Counted from the stretch's first letter, positions 22,437-33,119 are shown. The stretch is DNA of 64,000 bases from Maylandia zebra (GCF_041146795.1 NC_135172.1:12886137-12950136); one strand, 5' to 3'. The notes: a model not told the origin generated them from the letters alone. Numbers and translations are program-made.

Positions 22437-22891
22437 GTATAATGCAATGAATAACATGAACATTTTTAGTAAGGTTTGTTTGCTTGTTAACATTTTTCCC
22501 TTTAATGTTTTCATTAATAAAATCCAACCTTGAAGCATAACAAACCAACCTTCTACTTTCTTAAGTTCAAGCAAGTCTACAGTTTAAATAAAGGTCTAAA
22601 GTCACAAATATTATTCTGACAATAGAAATCCTAGAATAGTGGTAACACTCTGAATACACATGCCAATATAAATTTATCTCGCTGTCATGTGTTATTTTGC
22701 CGGGTTGTTTCCTCCCGTTGCCATGTAAACACAAAATAGTGTATATATATGAATATTTTCAAAAAATGCTCTGTGAGTTCCACATCATAACAGTTATTTA
22801 CTGAGCAGCTCAGTTAGAACTTGCCACTCACACACTGAGCAGCACTCACTAACTTTCTATTTCTAAACAATTTGTTCACTTTTTATCTCAG

Positions 22892-24121
22892 GCATGTCTG
22901 AAAAGACATCAGATAACTTTTTCCATCGCTTTGAAGATTTGATTCAGAGAAAGCGCACAGGTGGAGATGTAAGTAACTAAACATACTCATTCTTGACTTC
23001 TCTGCTGATCAAATGTAAATGTTTCTGAGAGATGTGTTATATTTTGCTGCTTTGCACAGTGTAATTTTTGTGTAAGTCACTGTAGACAGAGCAACTGTCA
23101 GCGCTTCACCACAGAGTCCAGGATCCTGGACTTTCACAAAGCTCAGAGCAGTAAGACAAATGTGTTCTTTCAACAGGCAGACACATTGCATATCGCAATG
23201 AGACCCAGAGATTATGCTGTGCAACTCCCACCTTTACCTGAGCAATGCGCAGGCTCTCCACAGAGAGTCCAGAGAAGCTGGAACTGTTTGGATGACCCCT
23301 TTTGGAATCAGGAGGACCCTGAAAGAAGTCTGAGTAGCCTCAGCTCTGCAGACACACACACACCAAGTGATCTGAGGGCCATTCCTTTCATTGTTAGTCC
23401 TGTTGAGATGACACCGCTCACTCCAGTTCCTCCACCTCCTCGAGCAGCTTGTCCATCGCAATTGCGGTTCAAAGGTGATGCTTTTCTGTAGTGGTGACAC
23501 CTGCTGTTAATCAGTTAGTTTAGATTTTAAAATTTGACACTGTAGATTATCTATTTTAATGCTAAATTACACATTCTTGCTGTCCATTCATTTTATATGC
23601 TTTTTTGAAGAAAAAAAAATCAGGAAGAAAAATGTTTATTGTTGTTTTTGTAAGATGTCAATTTGTAGTTATTTAGTTATTTTTTGTCTAAACAGACACG
23701 AAGTTCATTCGTGGAATAAGAGTCTTGACAGCAAAAGACAAATTTGGGCCTATTTTGACTCCAAAACCTCCAACAGTTCCCATACCGCAAAAACGAGGAC
23801 CTCGGCCTGGGACGCTGCTGCCCCGTGCAAAAGTCGTCCCTATAGACAGTAAGTGGTTTTCCTCAGTAACTGTAGAAGATGCTGAATAATCAAACTTTAA
23901 ATTAAGAGATTTTTTAAAAAGATTTTAATGAACAATTAATCACTGCATCATGCTTCGAATTAGAAGAAATGACAGTTTCTTTTTACTAACCTCGTTGATT
24001 ATCAGACAAGAAAGCAGACAGTCAGTGCAGTCAGAATAATCCAAGAGAGAGCAGGGTCAAACTCCCGCCTGTAGCTACACCTGTAGAGAGCCTGTCCCAC
24101 AGCTTTAGTCTGCTGTCTTCA
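22892..24121 (+). pseudogene. TOG-domain gene, copy A (truncated)
   Basis: Exons lie at 22892-22968 (start codon 22894, MSEKTSDNFFHRFEDLIQRK), 23177-23474, 23696-23848 and about 24008-24121. They correspond to the N-terminal half of the intact copy B. Relative to B, this copy lacks 33 nt in exon 2 and 87 nt in exon 3, both in frame. It then stops matching after LLSS at 24121, so the TOG-domain exons are lost. The following 24122-24665 is unrelated. It is truncated and cannot bind tubulin through a TOG domain. Confidence 0.85.
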
Positions 24122-24665
24122 TTAGAACTTTAAAATGAATACTAGATCTACTTCTACTGAATGGAGAAAAGGTTCCTGAGAAGAGATTTAATTTTCAGTA
24201 TAGAAATTTGAGGCGTTTCTGAAGGTACTGTACCATGTTAGAGCATCTTAACATAGAGTCCTTGAATACTAGGCAGTTGTAGAGGATGAGTTACTCTACT
24301 TTAAATGACTCCCACCCCTTATTGGAGGATTTCAGCTTCTTCCTGTGGGACAGAGGTTTGCAGCCCCTAAATGCAGGCGAAGTTTGAAGAAACAGCTTTG
24401 TCCAAGCTGCTATTTTGTTGTCGTTGTAACAAATGACACATGTTTTTTTTCTATATTTTTTAAAAACTGTATTTATTTATTTACTGTACTTATTTATCTA
24501 TTTATGACAGTGCTTTTATCTCCTTTTTGCTGTTTTATATGAATTTATCAGTATAGTGTTGTCTAGTTTTAGAAGCTGTGATTAGGACGTCTATTTAAAT
24601 TTGTTGATTAAAGATCATAATTAGAGATCATAAGCTGCCTTTGATTTAGACATGTCTGATATTTT
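24122..24665. other. AT-rich spacer between TOG copies
   Basis: No gene or known repeat. Homology between copies A and B starts again at gtaaacacaaaatagtg (about 22726 and 24667). Confidence 0.4.
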
Positions 24666-24835
24666 TGTAAACACAAAATAGTGTATATATATGAATATTT
24701 TCAAAAAATGCTCTGTGAGTTCCACATCATAACAGCTATTTACTGAGCAGCTCAGTTAGAACTTGCCACTCACACACTGAGCAGCACTCACTAACTTTCT
24801 ATTTCTAAACAATTTGTTCACTTTTTATCTCAGGC

Positions 24836-27243
24836 ATGTCTGAAAAGACATCAGATAACTTTTTCCATCGCTTTGAAGATTTGATTCAGAGAAAGCGCAC
24901 AGGTGGAGATGTAAGTAACTAAACATACTCATTCTTGTCTTCTCTGCTGATCAAATGTAAATGTTTCTGAGAGATGTGTTATATTTTGCTGCTTTGCACA
25001 GTGTAATTTTTGTGTAAGTCACTGTAGACAGAGCAACTGTCAGCGCTTCACCACAGAGTCCAGGATCCTGGACTTTCACAAAGCTCAGAGCAGTAAGACA
25101 AATGTGTTCTTTCAACAGGCAGACACATTGCATATCGCACAGAGACCCAGAGATTATGCTGTGCAACTCCCACCTTTACCTGAGCAATGCGCAGGCTCTC
25201 CAGAGATAGTCCAGGGAAGCTGGAACTGTTTGGATGACCCCTTTTGGAATCAGGAGGACCCTGAAAGAAGTCTGAGTAGCCTCAGCTCTGCAGACACACA
25301 CACACCAAGTGATCTGAGGGCCATTCCTTTCATTGTTAGTCCTGTTGAGATGACACCGCTCACTCCAGTTCCTCCACCTCCTCGAGCAGCTTGTCCATCG
25401 CAATTGCCTGTTTTCTCTGCTAAACATTCAGGAGCAGGTCGGTTCAAAGGTGATGCTTTTCTTTAGTGGTTACACCTGCTGTTAATCAGTTAGTTTAGAT
25501 TTTAAAATTTGACACTGTAGATTATCTATTTTAATGCTAAATTACACATTCTTGCTGTCCATTCATTTTATATGCTTTTTTGAAGAAAAAAAAAATCAGG
25601 AAGAAAAATGTTTATTGTTGTTTTTGTAAGATGTCAATTTGTAGTTATTTAGTTATTTTTTTGTCTAAACAGACACGAAGGTCATTCGTGGAATAAGAGT
25701 CTTGACAGCAAAAGACAAATTTGGGCCTATTTTGGAAAAACTGCAGCATTTCCAGGATGGGATTGTAACCTCACCTGGACACACAGTACCAACCAAAACA
25801 TTTACTGCAGTAAAGCCTTTGACTCCAAAACCTCCAACAGTTCCCATACCGCAAAAACGAGGACCTCGGCCTGGGACGCTGCTGCGCCGTGCAAAAGTCG
25901 TCCCTATAGACGGTAAGTGGTTTTCCTCAGTAACTGTAGAAGATGCTGAATAATCAAACTTTAAATTAAGAGATTTTTTAAAAAGATTTTAATGAACAAT
26001 TAATCACTGCATCATGCTTCGAATTAGAAGAAATGACAGTTTCTTTTTACTAACCTCGTTGATTATCAGACAAGAAAGCAGACAGTCAGTGCAGTCAGAA
26101 TAATCCAAGAGAGAGCAGGGTCAAACTCCCGCCTGTAGCTACACCTGTAGAGAGCCTGTCCCACAGCTTTAGTCTGCTGTCTTCAGACGACTGGTAAGAA
26201 ACGTAGTAAGGAGACATTAAATACTGCACAGAAACAGTGCTGCATAATGTGGCTGTGTTATTTGTGGTGTTCCTGAAGTCGTGTTCAATGTTGTGTTGTG
26301 TAAATACAGGATTAAGAAAAGACAGGGCTTGCAAACTATTCAGTCTCTGGCAAAGCACCACTCGGACATCCTGAAGACTAAACTACATGAAGTGTGTCTG
26401 GTCCTCATTGAGGAGGTATTGCACACTTTATGTTTCTTATATGCGTTTCATGCAGCTAGTTTCCCTTCAAGTGCATACTACAGCCTCAACTGATGATTTT
26501 CACTCACATTTTAGGTGAAAAACCAACGCTCAGCAATAGCCTTTGAGGCCATACATGCCATCAATGAGCTCTACATTCAGCTCCAGAGAACAATGGACCC
26601 AGAAGTTGAAACAACAGGCCGAGCTCTATTGCTGAAGCTTGCAATGACCAACAACAACTTTCTACATCAGGAGGTCAATCTGGCGCTTGATGCCATGGTG
26701 GAAAATTGCAGCCATGGACGGATTCTGAGCGCTCTGTTTAACACAGGACTGACGTAAGAGGAGAGAAGAAGCTGTAGTGATTTTATTAGAAGACATGAAA
26801 GAGAGATCATGTTCACTGAGTTGTGTGTCTAATATTGTCCTTGCTCAGCCATCGCTGTGTTGCAGTGAGGAATAGCACGGCTCAACACCTGCACCAGCTG
26901 GCTGACAAACTTGGAGCAGCCGTCACCCTGAAAACAGGAACCTTCACTGAAAGATTTCTAATTGCTGCCTCTAGAATGGCAGGGGATGCTGCACCTGAAG
27001 CCAGGTGGGTACTTTTAAATGGGTTTGAAGTGCATCAATGTTTTATTTTCTGTGAGTTTACACAATTAATGAAAATTAATGACAACTGTAATCTTCCACA
27101 GGTACCATGGGCGAACAATCATTGAGAAACTGACCCTTCACAAGGACTTTATGAATTTGTGGGTGAAGATTGTCCCTGAAAAAGACAGGCGTCCTGTGGA
27201 GAAGAGCCTGAAAAAGACAGGCGTCCTGTGGAGAAGAGCCTGA
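24836..27243 (+). CDS. TOGARAM/crescerin-like TOG-domain protein, copy B
   Basis: Eight exons in phase lie at 24836-24910, 25119-25449, 25673-25912, 26070-26193, 26310-26415, 26515-26753, 26849-27004 and 27102-27243, about 470 aa. The N-terminal half is Pro/Ser-rich and probably disordered. Residues from about 255 form one TOG-type HEAT array (IQSLAKHHSDILKTKLHEVC, KNQRSAIAFEAIHAINELYI, NNNFLHQEVNLALDAMVENC, HRCVAVRNSTAQHLHQLADK). This matches the C-terminal TOG of TOGARAM1/2, which bind tubulin in ciliary axonemes; those proteins are far longer, so this is a short relative. The natural C-terminus is replaced: a 32-bp repeat array shifts the frame and ends the protein after GVLWRRA. Its start (ATG at 24836, directly after a ctcag acceptor) implies an upstream untranslated exon. 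Confidence 0.8.
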
Positions 27244-27364
27244 AAAAGACAGGCGTCTTGTGGAGAAGAGCCTGAAAAAGACAGGCGTCCTGTGGAGAAG
27301 AGCCTGAAAAAGACAGGCGTCCTGTGGAGAAGAGCCTGAAAAAGACAGGCGTCCTGCGAAGAAG
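27175..27364 (+). repeat. 32-bp minisatellite, six units (copy B)
   Basis: The unit begins cctgaaaaagacaggcgtcc and ends tgtggagaagag; units start at 27175, 27207, 27239, 27271, 27303 and 27335. One unit has a c-to-t change (gtcttg) and the last diverges after gtcctgcg. As 32 is not a multiple of three, each unit shifts the frame. In the intact exon end (32978 onward) the same cctgaaaaag motif recurs, so slippage between two natural cctgaaaaag copies explains its origin. Confidence 0.95.
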
Positions 27365-27410
27365 AAAGAGCTTAGGGAGTTCCTGTGTGTCCAGTTGACG
27401 GACAAGGGGA

Positions 27411-29758
27411 CGCACAGGTGGAGATGTAAGTAACTAAACATACTCATTCTTGACTTCTCTGCTGATCAAATGTAAATGTTTCTGAGAGATGTGTTATATT
27501 TTGCTGCTTTGCACAGTGTAATTTTTGTGTAAGTCACTGTAGACAGAGCAACTGTCAGCGCTTCACCACAGAGTCCAGGATCCTGGACTTTCACAAAGCT
27601 CAGAGCAGTAAGACAAATGTGTTCTTTCAACAGGCAGACACATTGCATATCGCACAGAGACCCAGAGATTATGCTGTGCAACTCCCACCTTTACCTGAGC
27701 AATGCGCAGGCTCTCCAGAGATAGTCCAGGGAAGCTGGAACTGTTTGGATGACCCCTTTTGGAATCAGGAGGACCCTGAAAGAAGTCTGAGTAGCCTCAG
27801 CTCTGCAGACACACACACACCAAGTGATCTGAGGGCCATTCCTTTCATTGTTAGTCCTGTTGAGATGACACCGCTCACTCCAGTTCCTCCACCTCCTCGA
27901 GCAGCTTGTCCATCGCAATTGCCTGTTTTCTCTGCTAAACATTCAGGAGCAGGTCGGTTCAAAGGTGATGCTTTTCTTTAGTGGTTACACCTGCTGTTAA
28001 TCAGTTAGTTTAGATTTTAAAATTTGACACTGTAGATTATCTATTTTAATGCTAAATTACACATTCTTGCTGTCCATTCATTTTATATGCTTTTTTGAAG
28101 AAAAAAAAAATCAGGAAGAAAAATGTTTATTGTTGTTTTTGTAAGATGTCAATTTGTAGTTATTTAGTTATTTTTTTGTCTAAACAGACACGAAGGTCAT
28201 TCGTGGAATAAGAGTCTTGACAGCAAAAGACAAATTTGGGCCTATTTTGGAAAAACTGCAGCATTTCCAGGATGGGATTGTAACCTCACCTGGACACACA
28301 GTACCAACCAAAACATTTACTGCAGTAAAGCCTTTGACTCCAAAACCTCCAACAGTTCCCATACCGCAAAAACGAGGACCTCGGCCTGGGACGCTGCTGC
28401 GCCGTGCAAAAGTCGTCCCTATAGACGGTAAGTGGTTTTCCTCAGTAACTGTAGAAGATGCTGAATAATCAAACTTTAAATTAAGAGATTTTTTAAAAAG
28501 ATTTTAATGAACAATTAATCACTGCATCATGCTTCGAATTAGAAGAAATGACAGTTTCTTTTTACTAACCTCGTTGATTATCAGACAAGAAAGCAGACAG
28601 TCAGTGCAGTCAGAATAATCCAAGAGAGAGCAGGGTCAAACTCCCGCCTGTAGCTACACCTGTAGAGAGCCTGTCCCACAGCTTTAGTCTGCTGTCTTCA
28701 GACGACTGGTAAGAAACGTAGTAAGGAGACATTAAATACTGCACAGAAACAGTGCTGCATAATGTGGCTGTGTTATTTGTGGTGTTCCTGAAGTCGTGTT
28801 CAATGTTGTGTTGTGTAAATACAGGATTAAGAAAAGACAGGGCTTGCAAACTATTCAGTCTCTGGCAAAGCACCACTCGGACATCCTGAAGACTAAACTA
28901 CATGAAGTGTGTCTGGTCCTCATTGAGGAGGTATTGCACACTTTATGTTTCTTATATGCGTTTCATGCAGCTAGTTTCCCTTCAAGTGCATACTACAGCC
29001 TCAACTGATGATTTTCACTCACATTTTAGGTGAAAAACCAACGCTCAGCAATAGCCTTTGAGGCCATACATGCCATCAATGAGCTCTACATTCAGCTCCA
29101 GAGAACAATGGACCCAGAAGTTGAAACAACAGGCCGAGCTCTATTGCTGAAGCTTGCAATGACCAACAACAACTTTCTACATCAGGAGGTCAATCTGGCG
29201 CTTGATGCCATGGTGGAAAATTGCAGCCATGGACGGATTCTGAGCGCTCTGTTTAACACAGGACTGACGTAAGAGGAGAGAAGAAGCTGTAGTGATTTTA
29301 TTAGAAGACATGAAAGAGAGATCATGTTCACTGAGTTGTGTGTCTAATATTGTCCTTGCTCAGCCATCGCTGTGTTGCAGTGAGGAATAGCACGGCTCAA
29401 CACCTGCACCAGCTGGCTGACAAACTTGGAGCAGCCGTCACCCTGAAAACAGGAACCTTCACTGAAAGATTTCTAATTGCTGCCTCTAGAATGGCAGGGG
29501 ATGCTGCACCTGAAGCCAGGTGGGTACTTTTAAATGGGTTTGAAGTGCATCAATGTTTTATTTTCTGTGAGTTTACACAATTAATGAAAATTAATGACAA
29601 CTGTAATCTTCCACAGGTACCATGGGCGAACAATCATTGAGAAACTGACCCTTCACAAGGACTTTATGAATTTGTGGGTGAAGATTGTCCCTGAAAAAGA
29701 CAGGCGTCCTGTGGAGAAGAGCCTGAAAAAGACAGGCGTCCTGTGGAGAAGAGCCTGA
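27411..29758 (+). pseudogene. TOG-domain gene, copy C (no first exon)
   Basis: Exons lie at 27634-27964, 28188-28427, 28585-28708, 28825-28930, 29030-29268, 29364-29519 and 29617-29758, identical in layout to copy B. Only the last 15 bases of exon 1 are present (27411-27425), with no start codon and no promoter region. It could still be used as alternative 3' exons by transcripts starting at copy B. The frame ends in the minisatellite exactly as in copy B. Confidence 0.8.
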
Positions 29759-29879
29759 AAAAGACAGGCGTCTTGTGGAGAAGAGCCTGAAAAAGACAGG
29801 CGTCCTGTGGAGAAGAGCCTGAAAAAGACAGGCGTCCTGTGGAGAAGAGCCTGAAAAAGACAGGCGTCCTGCGAAGAAG
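29690..29879 (+). repeat. 32-bp minisatellite, six units (copy C)
   Basis: Same six-unit array as at 27175-27364, including the single variant unit, shifted by 2515 bases. The array therefore expanded before the tandem duplication. Confidence 0.95.
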
Positions 29880-30520
29880 AAAGAGCTTAGGGAGTTCCTG
29901 TGTGTCCAGTTGACGGACAAGGGGTTGTTTGGTGAGCCGGGTCCTGCGGGGGAGGTTGAGCTGGGGGCTGTTGCTGGTGTTTCTGCCTTACACCTTATTG
30001 CGGTTTGCCCTGCTCTGAAGAGAAAAGAAATGACCAGGGAGGGTACATCTCCTTCCCCAATAATCCTTCTACAGACAAACTCTCCTACCTGGGGGGAGGT
30101 GATGGCACCCGAAAATGATAAAGTAGATAAGGAGTTTAAGCCGTTTGTGTCAAACGGCTTTGTTTCCTTGATAGGAGAAGATCGGCGGACTCCTGTCAGT
30201 ATTTTGCGAGACACTGGTGCGAAACAGTCGCTCATTCGTGAGGGGGTCTTACCGTTTTCAGCTCAATCCTGTTGTGGGGCGGATGTGTTAGCCTGGGGAG
30301 TTAGGATGTGTGTAATACGGGTTCCTTTACACTTGGTGCAGCTTTCATCTCAGTTTTTGTCTGGTGAGGTTAAGCTTGGGGTGCGACCCCAGTTACCGGT
30401 TGCAGGTATTGACATCATCTTGGGAAACGATCTAGCTGGCGGCACAGTTTTTCCGTCGCCAGAAGTAGTTGATATACCACTTACAAATAACAGTGGTTTC
30501 GATCGTGCCACATCAAAGGC
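29868..30520 (+). mobile_element. Gypsy gag end and protease fragment
   Basis: An open frame (part of 29910-30815) encodes the second half of a CCHC knuckle (HLIAVCPALKRKE). A retropepsin-like aspartic protease follows: VSNGFVSLIGE, the catalytic LRDTGA near 30210, VPLHLVQLSSQFLSGEVKLG, and GIDIILGNDLAGG near 30420. The start lies next to the TOG minisatellite (KKKELREFLC resembles a gag N-terminus). The first half of the same zinc knuckle (CFFCHEQG) is found at 32513-32540, so the element is rearranged in circularly permuted order. Confidence 0.8.
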
Positions 30521-31120
30521 TGTTCAAACCGTCAGTGTAAAGACATTTAGGCAGAGGAGAGGTGCGAGTGGATCCCAGCAACAGCAGCAGCAGAATAGGA
30601 GGCAGCCCAAGGGGACGAGAAGAACAAATATTCAAACCACAAGGGTCACTGAAGCCACCATGCAATCAGACCCAAGTAGAGTCACTTTTCAGGACAGTCA
30701 GCAGCAAAATGCTGAAACCAGGCCACCTGCTAGAAAAAGACAAGGACCTCGACGGCACAGGAACCGCAGAAGAGGCCAGCTGATGGTGGCTAATGCTCCA
30801 TCTCCCACCCCTTAAATTTGACACAGACTTTGATTTTGATTCCTCCAACACGCAATTCATTAAGGAGGCGCTTGAGAAGAAGTTACAGGAGGGGCTGAAT
30901 CTAAAAGATGGGAATTCTGAGGGAAGAGAAAAGGTGGGGTTGCAGCTGAGTTCGGGGGAGGATCATTTTGGTCCAAAGTGCTACTATGACAAAGCAAAGT
31001 CTTTCTTTGACAACATCTCATCTGATAATGGGCTCAGACTGACGTGGGCAGAGGAGCGAAAGCGCCATCTGGAGACTTTTGGTGTCCCTGGGCGGTTCCT
31101 GAGGGGCCAAGGATTCAGAG
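30520..31120 (+). pseudogene. lsm14b: LSM14B retrocopy segment inside the Gypsy element
   Basis: No intron is seen. A basic Arg/Gln stretch (FRQRRGASGSQQQQQQ) leads to the three motifs that define LSM14 C-termini: the FDF box (LKFDTDFDFDSSNTQFIKEA, 30811-30870), the FFD box (CYYDKAKSFFDNISSDN, 30980-31030) and the TFG box (AEERKRHLETFGVPGRFLRG, 31050-31110). The form FGVPGRFLRG favours LSM14B over LSM14A. LSM14 proteins are P-body factors that bind DDX6 and translational repressors. The first part is in one frame with the Gypsy protease; a one-base shift near 30808 separates the FDF box. The Sm-like N-terminal domain is missing. Gypsy RNase H resumes at 31119 with a few bases of overlap. Captured cDNA through template switching is the simplest reading. 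Confidence 0.85.
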
Positions 31121-31330
31121 GTGGACGCCAGTGTTTTGGGGGCGGGTGCAGTGCTCGTGCAGGAGGATGAAAATGGCATTGACCACCCAGTCTGTTTCTT
31201 TTCTAGAAAATTTCTAAAACAGCAACCAGCGCCTCATGCGTTGGTCCTTACTCCTACAGGATTTCAACATTGAGATCCGATATATAAGAGCTTAGAGAAT
31301 GTTATGGCTGATGCCCTCTCTAGGTCGTAA
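31119..31330 (+). mobile_element. Gypsy RNase H remnant with internal deletion
   Basis: The frame from gacgccagt (31119) reads DASVLGAGAVLVQEDENG then HPVCFFSRKFLKQ, the start of Ty3/Gypsy RNase H. It then jumps to LLQDFNIEIRYI and NVMADALSRS with stop, the end of RNase H. The middle is deleted; RT and integrase are absent. Confidence 0.8.
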
Positions 31331-31384
31331 ATCAAACATCTTTGTGTGGGGTTGGATGTTTGATTTTTTTTGGGTGGGGGAAAC

Positions 31385-31646
31385 TGTTATGACCCAGTGA
31401 TGTGTTTGTTGGTGTTGTGCCTCCCACCGGAGGATGGCTGGCGGTATTTTCCCTTTTTTCTCTCCTAGGAGGTGGACACCTGGGCGTGGCTGCTAGGTAT
31501 CTGGGTGGAGTCTCTACATATCTTCGGACTGGATAATTGATGGACCACCTCCAGTACTTAACGTCCGGATGACAGTCACCTGGGAGTGCTTTTTGGAACC
31601 CCGTTGACTCGGTCAGTTGTGTGTTGTGTCATTGTAGTGCAGGCTG
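31385..31646 (+). mobile_element. Gypsy LTR, 5' part
   Basis: Begins tgttatgacccagtg directly after a polypurine tract (gggtgggggaaa, 31371-31382), as a 3' LTR should. It ends in the 31-bp sequence at 31616-31646 that recurs at 32541-32571, after which the rest of the LTR continues. The split LTR would total about 668 bp. Confidence 0.75.
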
Positions 31647-32540
31647 TGTGTGTGTCTGTTGCTGGTGTTTTTGCCCCACTGAAAAATCTCCCTTCTCCAC
31701 CTAGCCCTTCTGCGGAGGAGCTGCGGGTAACGCTGCGCATTAAGGAGGTGGAGCTAAAGAAACAGCAGTTGGAGGTGGAAGCTATGCACTTGAGGATCAG
31801 GGCTCACCATCCAGTCACCATCCCCGCAGGCACCCTCCCCGGAGTCATTATCCCCGCAGTCGCCATCTCCGCAGCCACCGGCCTTGATGCCAGGTGGTGG
31901 CTTTGATGCGAGTAAACACATCAAAATGGTGCCGGCGTTTCGGGAAACTGAGGTGGATTCGTATTTCACAGTGTTTGAGCGTATCGCAGGTGCGCTGCAC
32001 TGGCCAAAAGATGTGTGGTCTCTTCTACTCCAATGTAGATTGGTGGGGAAAGCTCAAGAGGTGTGCACCGCTCTTTCTCTGGAGGACAGTTTTGACTATG
32101 ATATGGTGAAGGCTGCTGTCCTGCGTGCTTACGAGCTTGTGCCAGAGGCTTACAGGCAGAGATTTAGGAATGGGGAAAAATCCGCCAACCAGACCTATGT
32201 GGAGTTTGCCAGAGAAAAGAAAACTCTGTTTGATAAGTGGTGTCATGCTACAGCAGTAAAAACCTTGAATGACCTGGGTGAGTTGGTGACGTTGGAAGAG
32301 TTTAAAAACCAACTACCAGACACTGTGGTAACCTACTTAAATGAACAGAAGGTTACGACTCTCGCCGCTGCTGCTATACGGGCTGATGAGTTTGTGTTGA
32401 CACACAAAGTGGTGTTTTCGGTTCCTGCTCACAGTTTTCCGTCTTCCGGTAGCCCGCCCAGATGGTCTCCAAGGGGCACCCGCCGTGCCATCCCCTCATC
32501 CATTGAGAACCGCGTGTGTTTTTTTTGCCATGAGCAGGGA
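31647..32540 (+). mobile_element. Gypsy gag fragment lodged in the LTR
   Basis: Coding for a gag coiled coil (ELRVTLRIKEVELKKQQLEV) is followed by a SCAN-like/retrotransposon gag domain: FRETEVDSYFTVFERIA, WSLLLQCRLVGKAQEV, AYELVPEAYRQRFRNGEKSA and FVEFAREK-type residues near 32200. It ends at the first half of a zinc knuckle (RVCFFCHEQG, 32513-32540). It is flanked on both sides by the same 31-bp LTR sequence, consistent with recombination between LTR copies. Confidence 0.8.
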
Positions 32541-32977
32541 GTTGTGTGTTGTGTCATTGTAGTGCAGGCTGGAGTATTCACGTGTACCTCTAGCCTTGCC
32601 ATGTAAATAATTGTAAATAAGTTAACAAGTGGCGGTCACTTTTTGTTCCTTTGCTGTATAACTTTCATTGTCGCAGCCTAGTAGCCGTGAGAAGCCGTTT
32701 TCTTTTGTTGAACAAGTTTTCTCCTGTTTTTCGTTAGATAGTTAGTTAAGTGACTTGTCTTTTGTTTTGGCTTCTTTTTATTTTGGTGTAGGGAAGAGTA
32801 GGGATTGTTTTATAGGGAGTTTTGTTTATTGTTTTGGCATTGCTCACTGCCGATGAAAATAAATGGCTGCTTAAATACTTGAAAAAGGTGTCGTTGTTGG
32901 GGTTTGTGCGTGGGTGGGAAGTGAGTGGGGCAAACTATTTGTTACGTTTATTTACTTGCCGGGACCAGAACGTAACA
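32541..32977 (+). mobile_element. Gypsy LTR, 3' part
   Basis: Starts with the 31-bp repeat (gttgtgtgttgtgtcattgt...) and ends ccagaacgtaaca, giving TG...CA ends with tgtta/taaca together with 31385. The next base is TOG exon sequence. It contains aaaataaatgg (32858-32868), a possible polyadenylation signal. Confidence 0.75.
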
Positions 32978-33117
32978 AGAGCCTGAAAAAGGCTAATAAT
33001 TACAGGCAGCAGGTCAGCATCCAGACTAGGCTCTCCTCTCCAGCAGGGCCTGGGTTCCCCAGATGTGACAATGCAAGTCCTGACGAGTACAGAGGAGAAG
33101 AGTGGCTGCTACAGTAG
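32978..33117 (+). CDS. Displaced 3' end of the TOG gene's last exon
   Basis: After the LTR, agagcctgaaaaaggctaat restores the TOG reading frame (EKSLKKANNYRQQVSIQTRL) and runs to a stop at 33115-33117 (EEWLLQ). In the ancestral gene this followed the first cctgaaaaag unit of the last exon. The roughly 3-kb Gypsy complex now separates it from copy C. An AATAAA lies at about 33357. Confidence 0.75.
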
Positions 33118-33119
33118 CA

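Larger units (their letters stand above)
24896..29924 (+). repeat. 2.5-kb tandem duplication (units 24896-27409 and 27411-29924)
   Basis: Every exon, intron and reading frame of copy B recurs exactly 2515 bases later with no length change, and the sequences look identical by eye. The left breakpoint is inside exon 1 (cgcacaggtggagatg) and the right one just inside the Gypsy sequence (gacaagggg). One extra base (a, 27410) sits at the junction, as in end joining. Confidence 0.9.

Noticed and set aside
27175-27364. CRISPR-like array
   Set aside because: Repeats are directly adjacent without unique spacers, in a eukaryotic exon; it is a minisatellite.
27076-27447. Minus-strand frames over the minisatellite with repeating FRLFSTRR-like residues (also at 29591-30235)
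   Set aside because: Antisense shadows of the 32-bp array; the plus strand carries the TOG exon.
29910-30815. A host gene of 301 aa
   Set aside because: The frame is a Gypsy protease joined to LSM14B sequence, not a host gene model.
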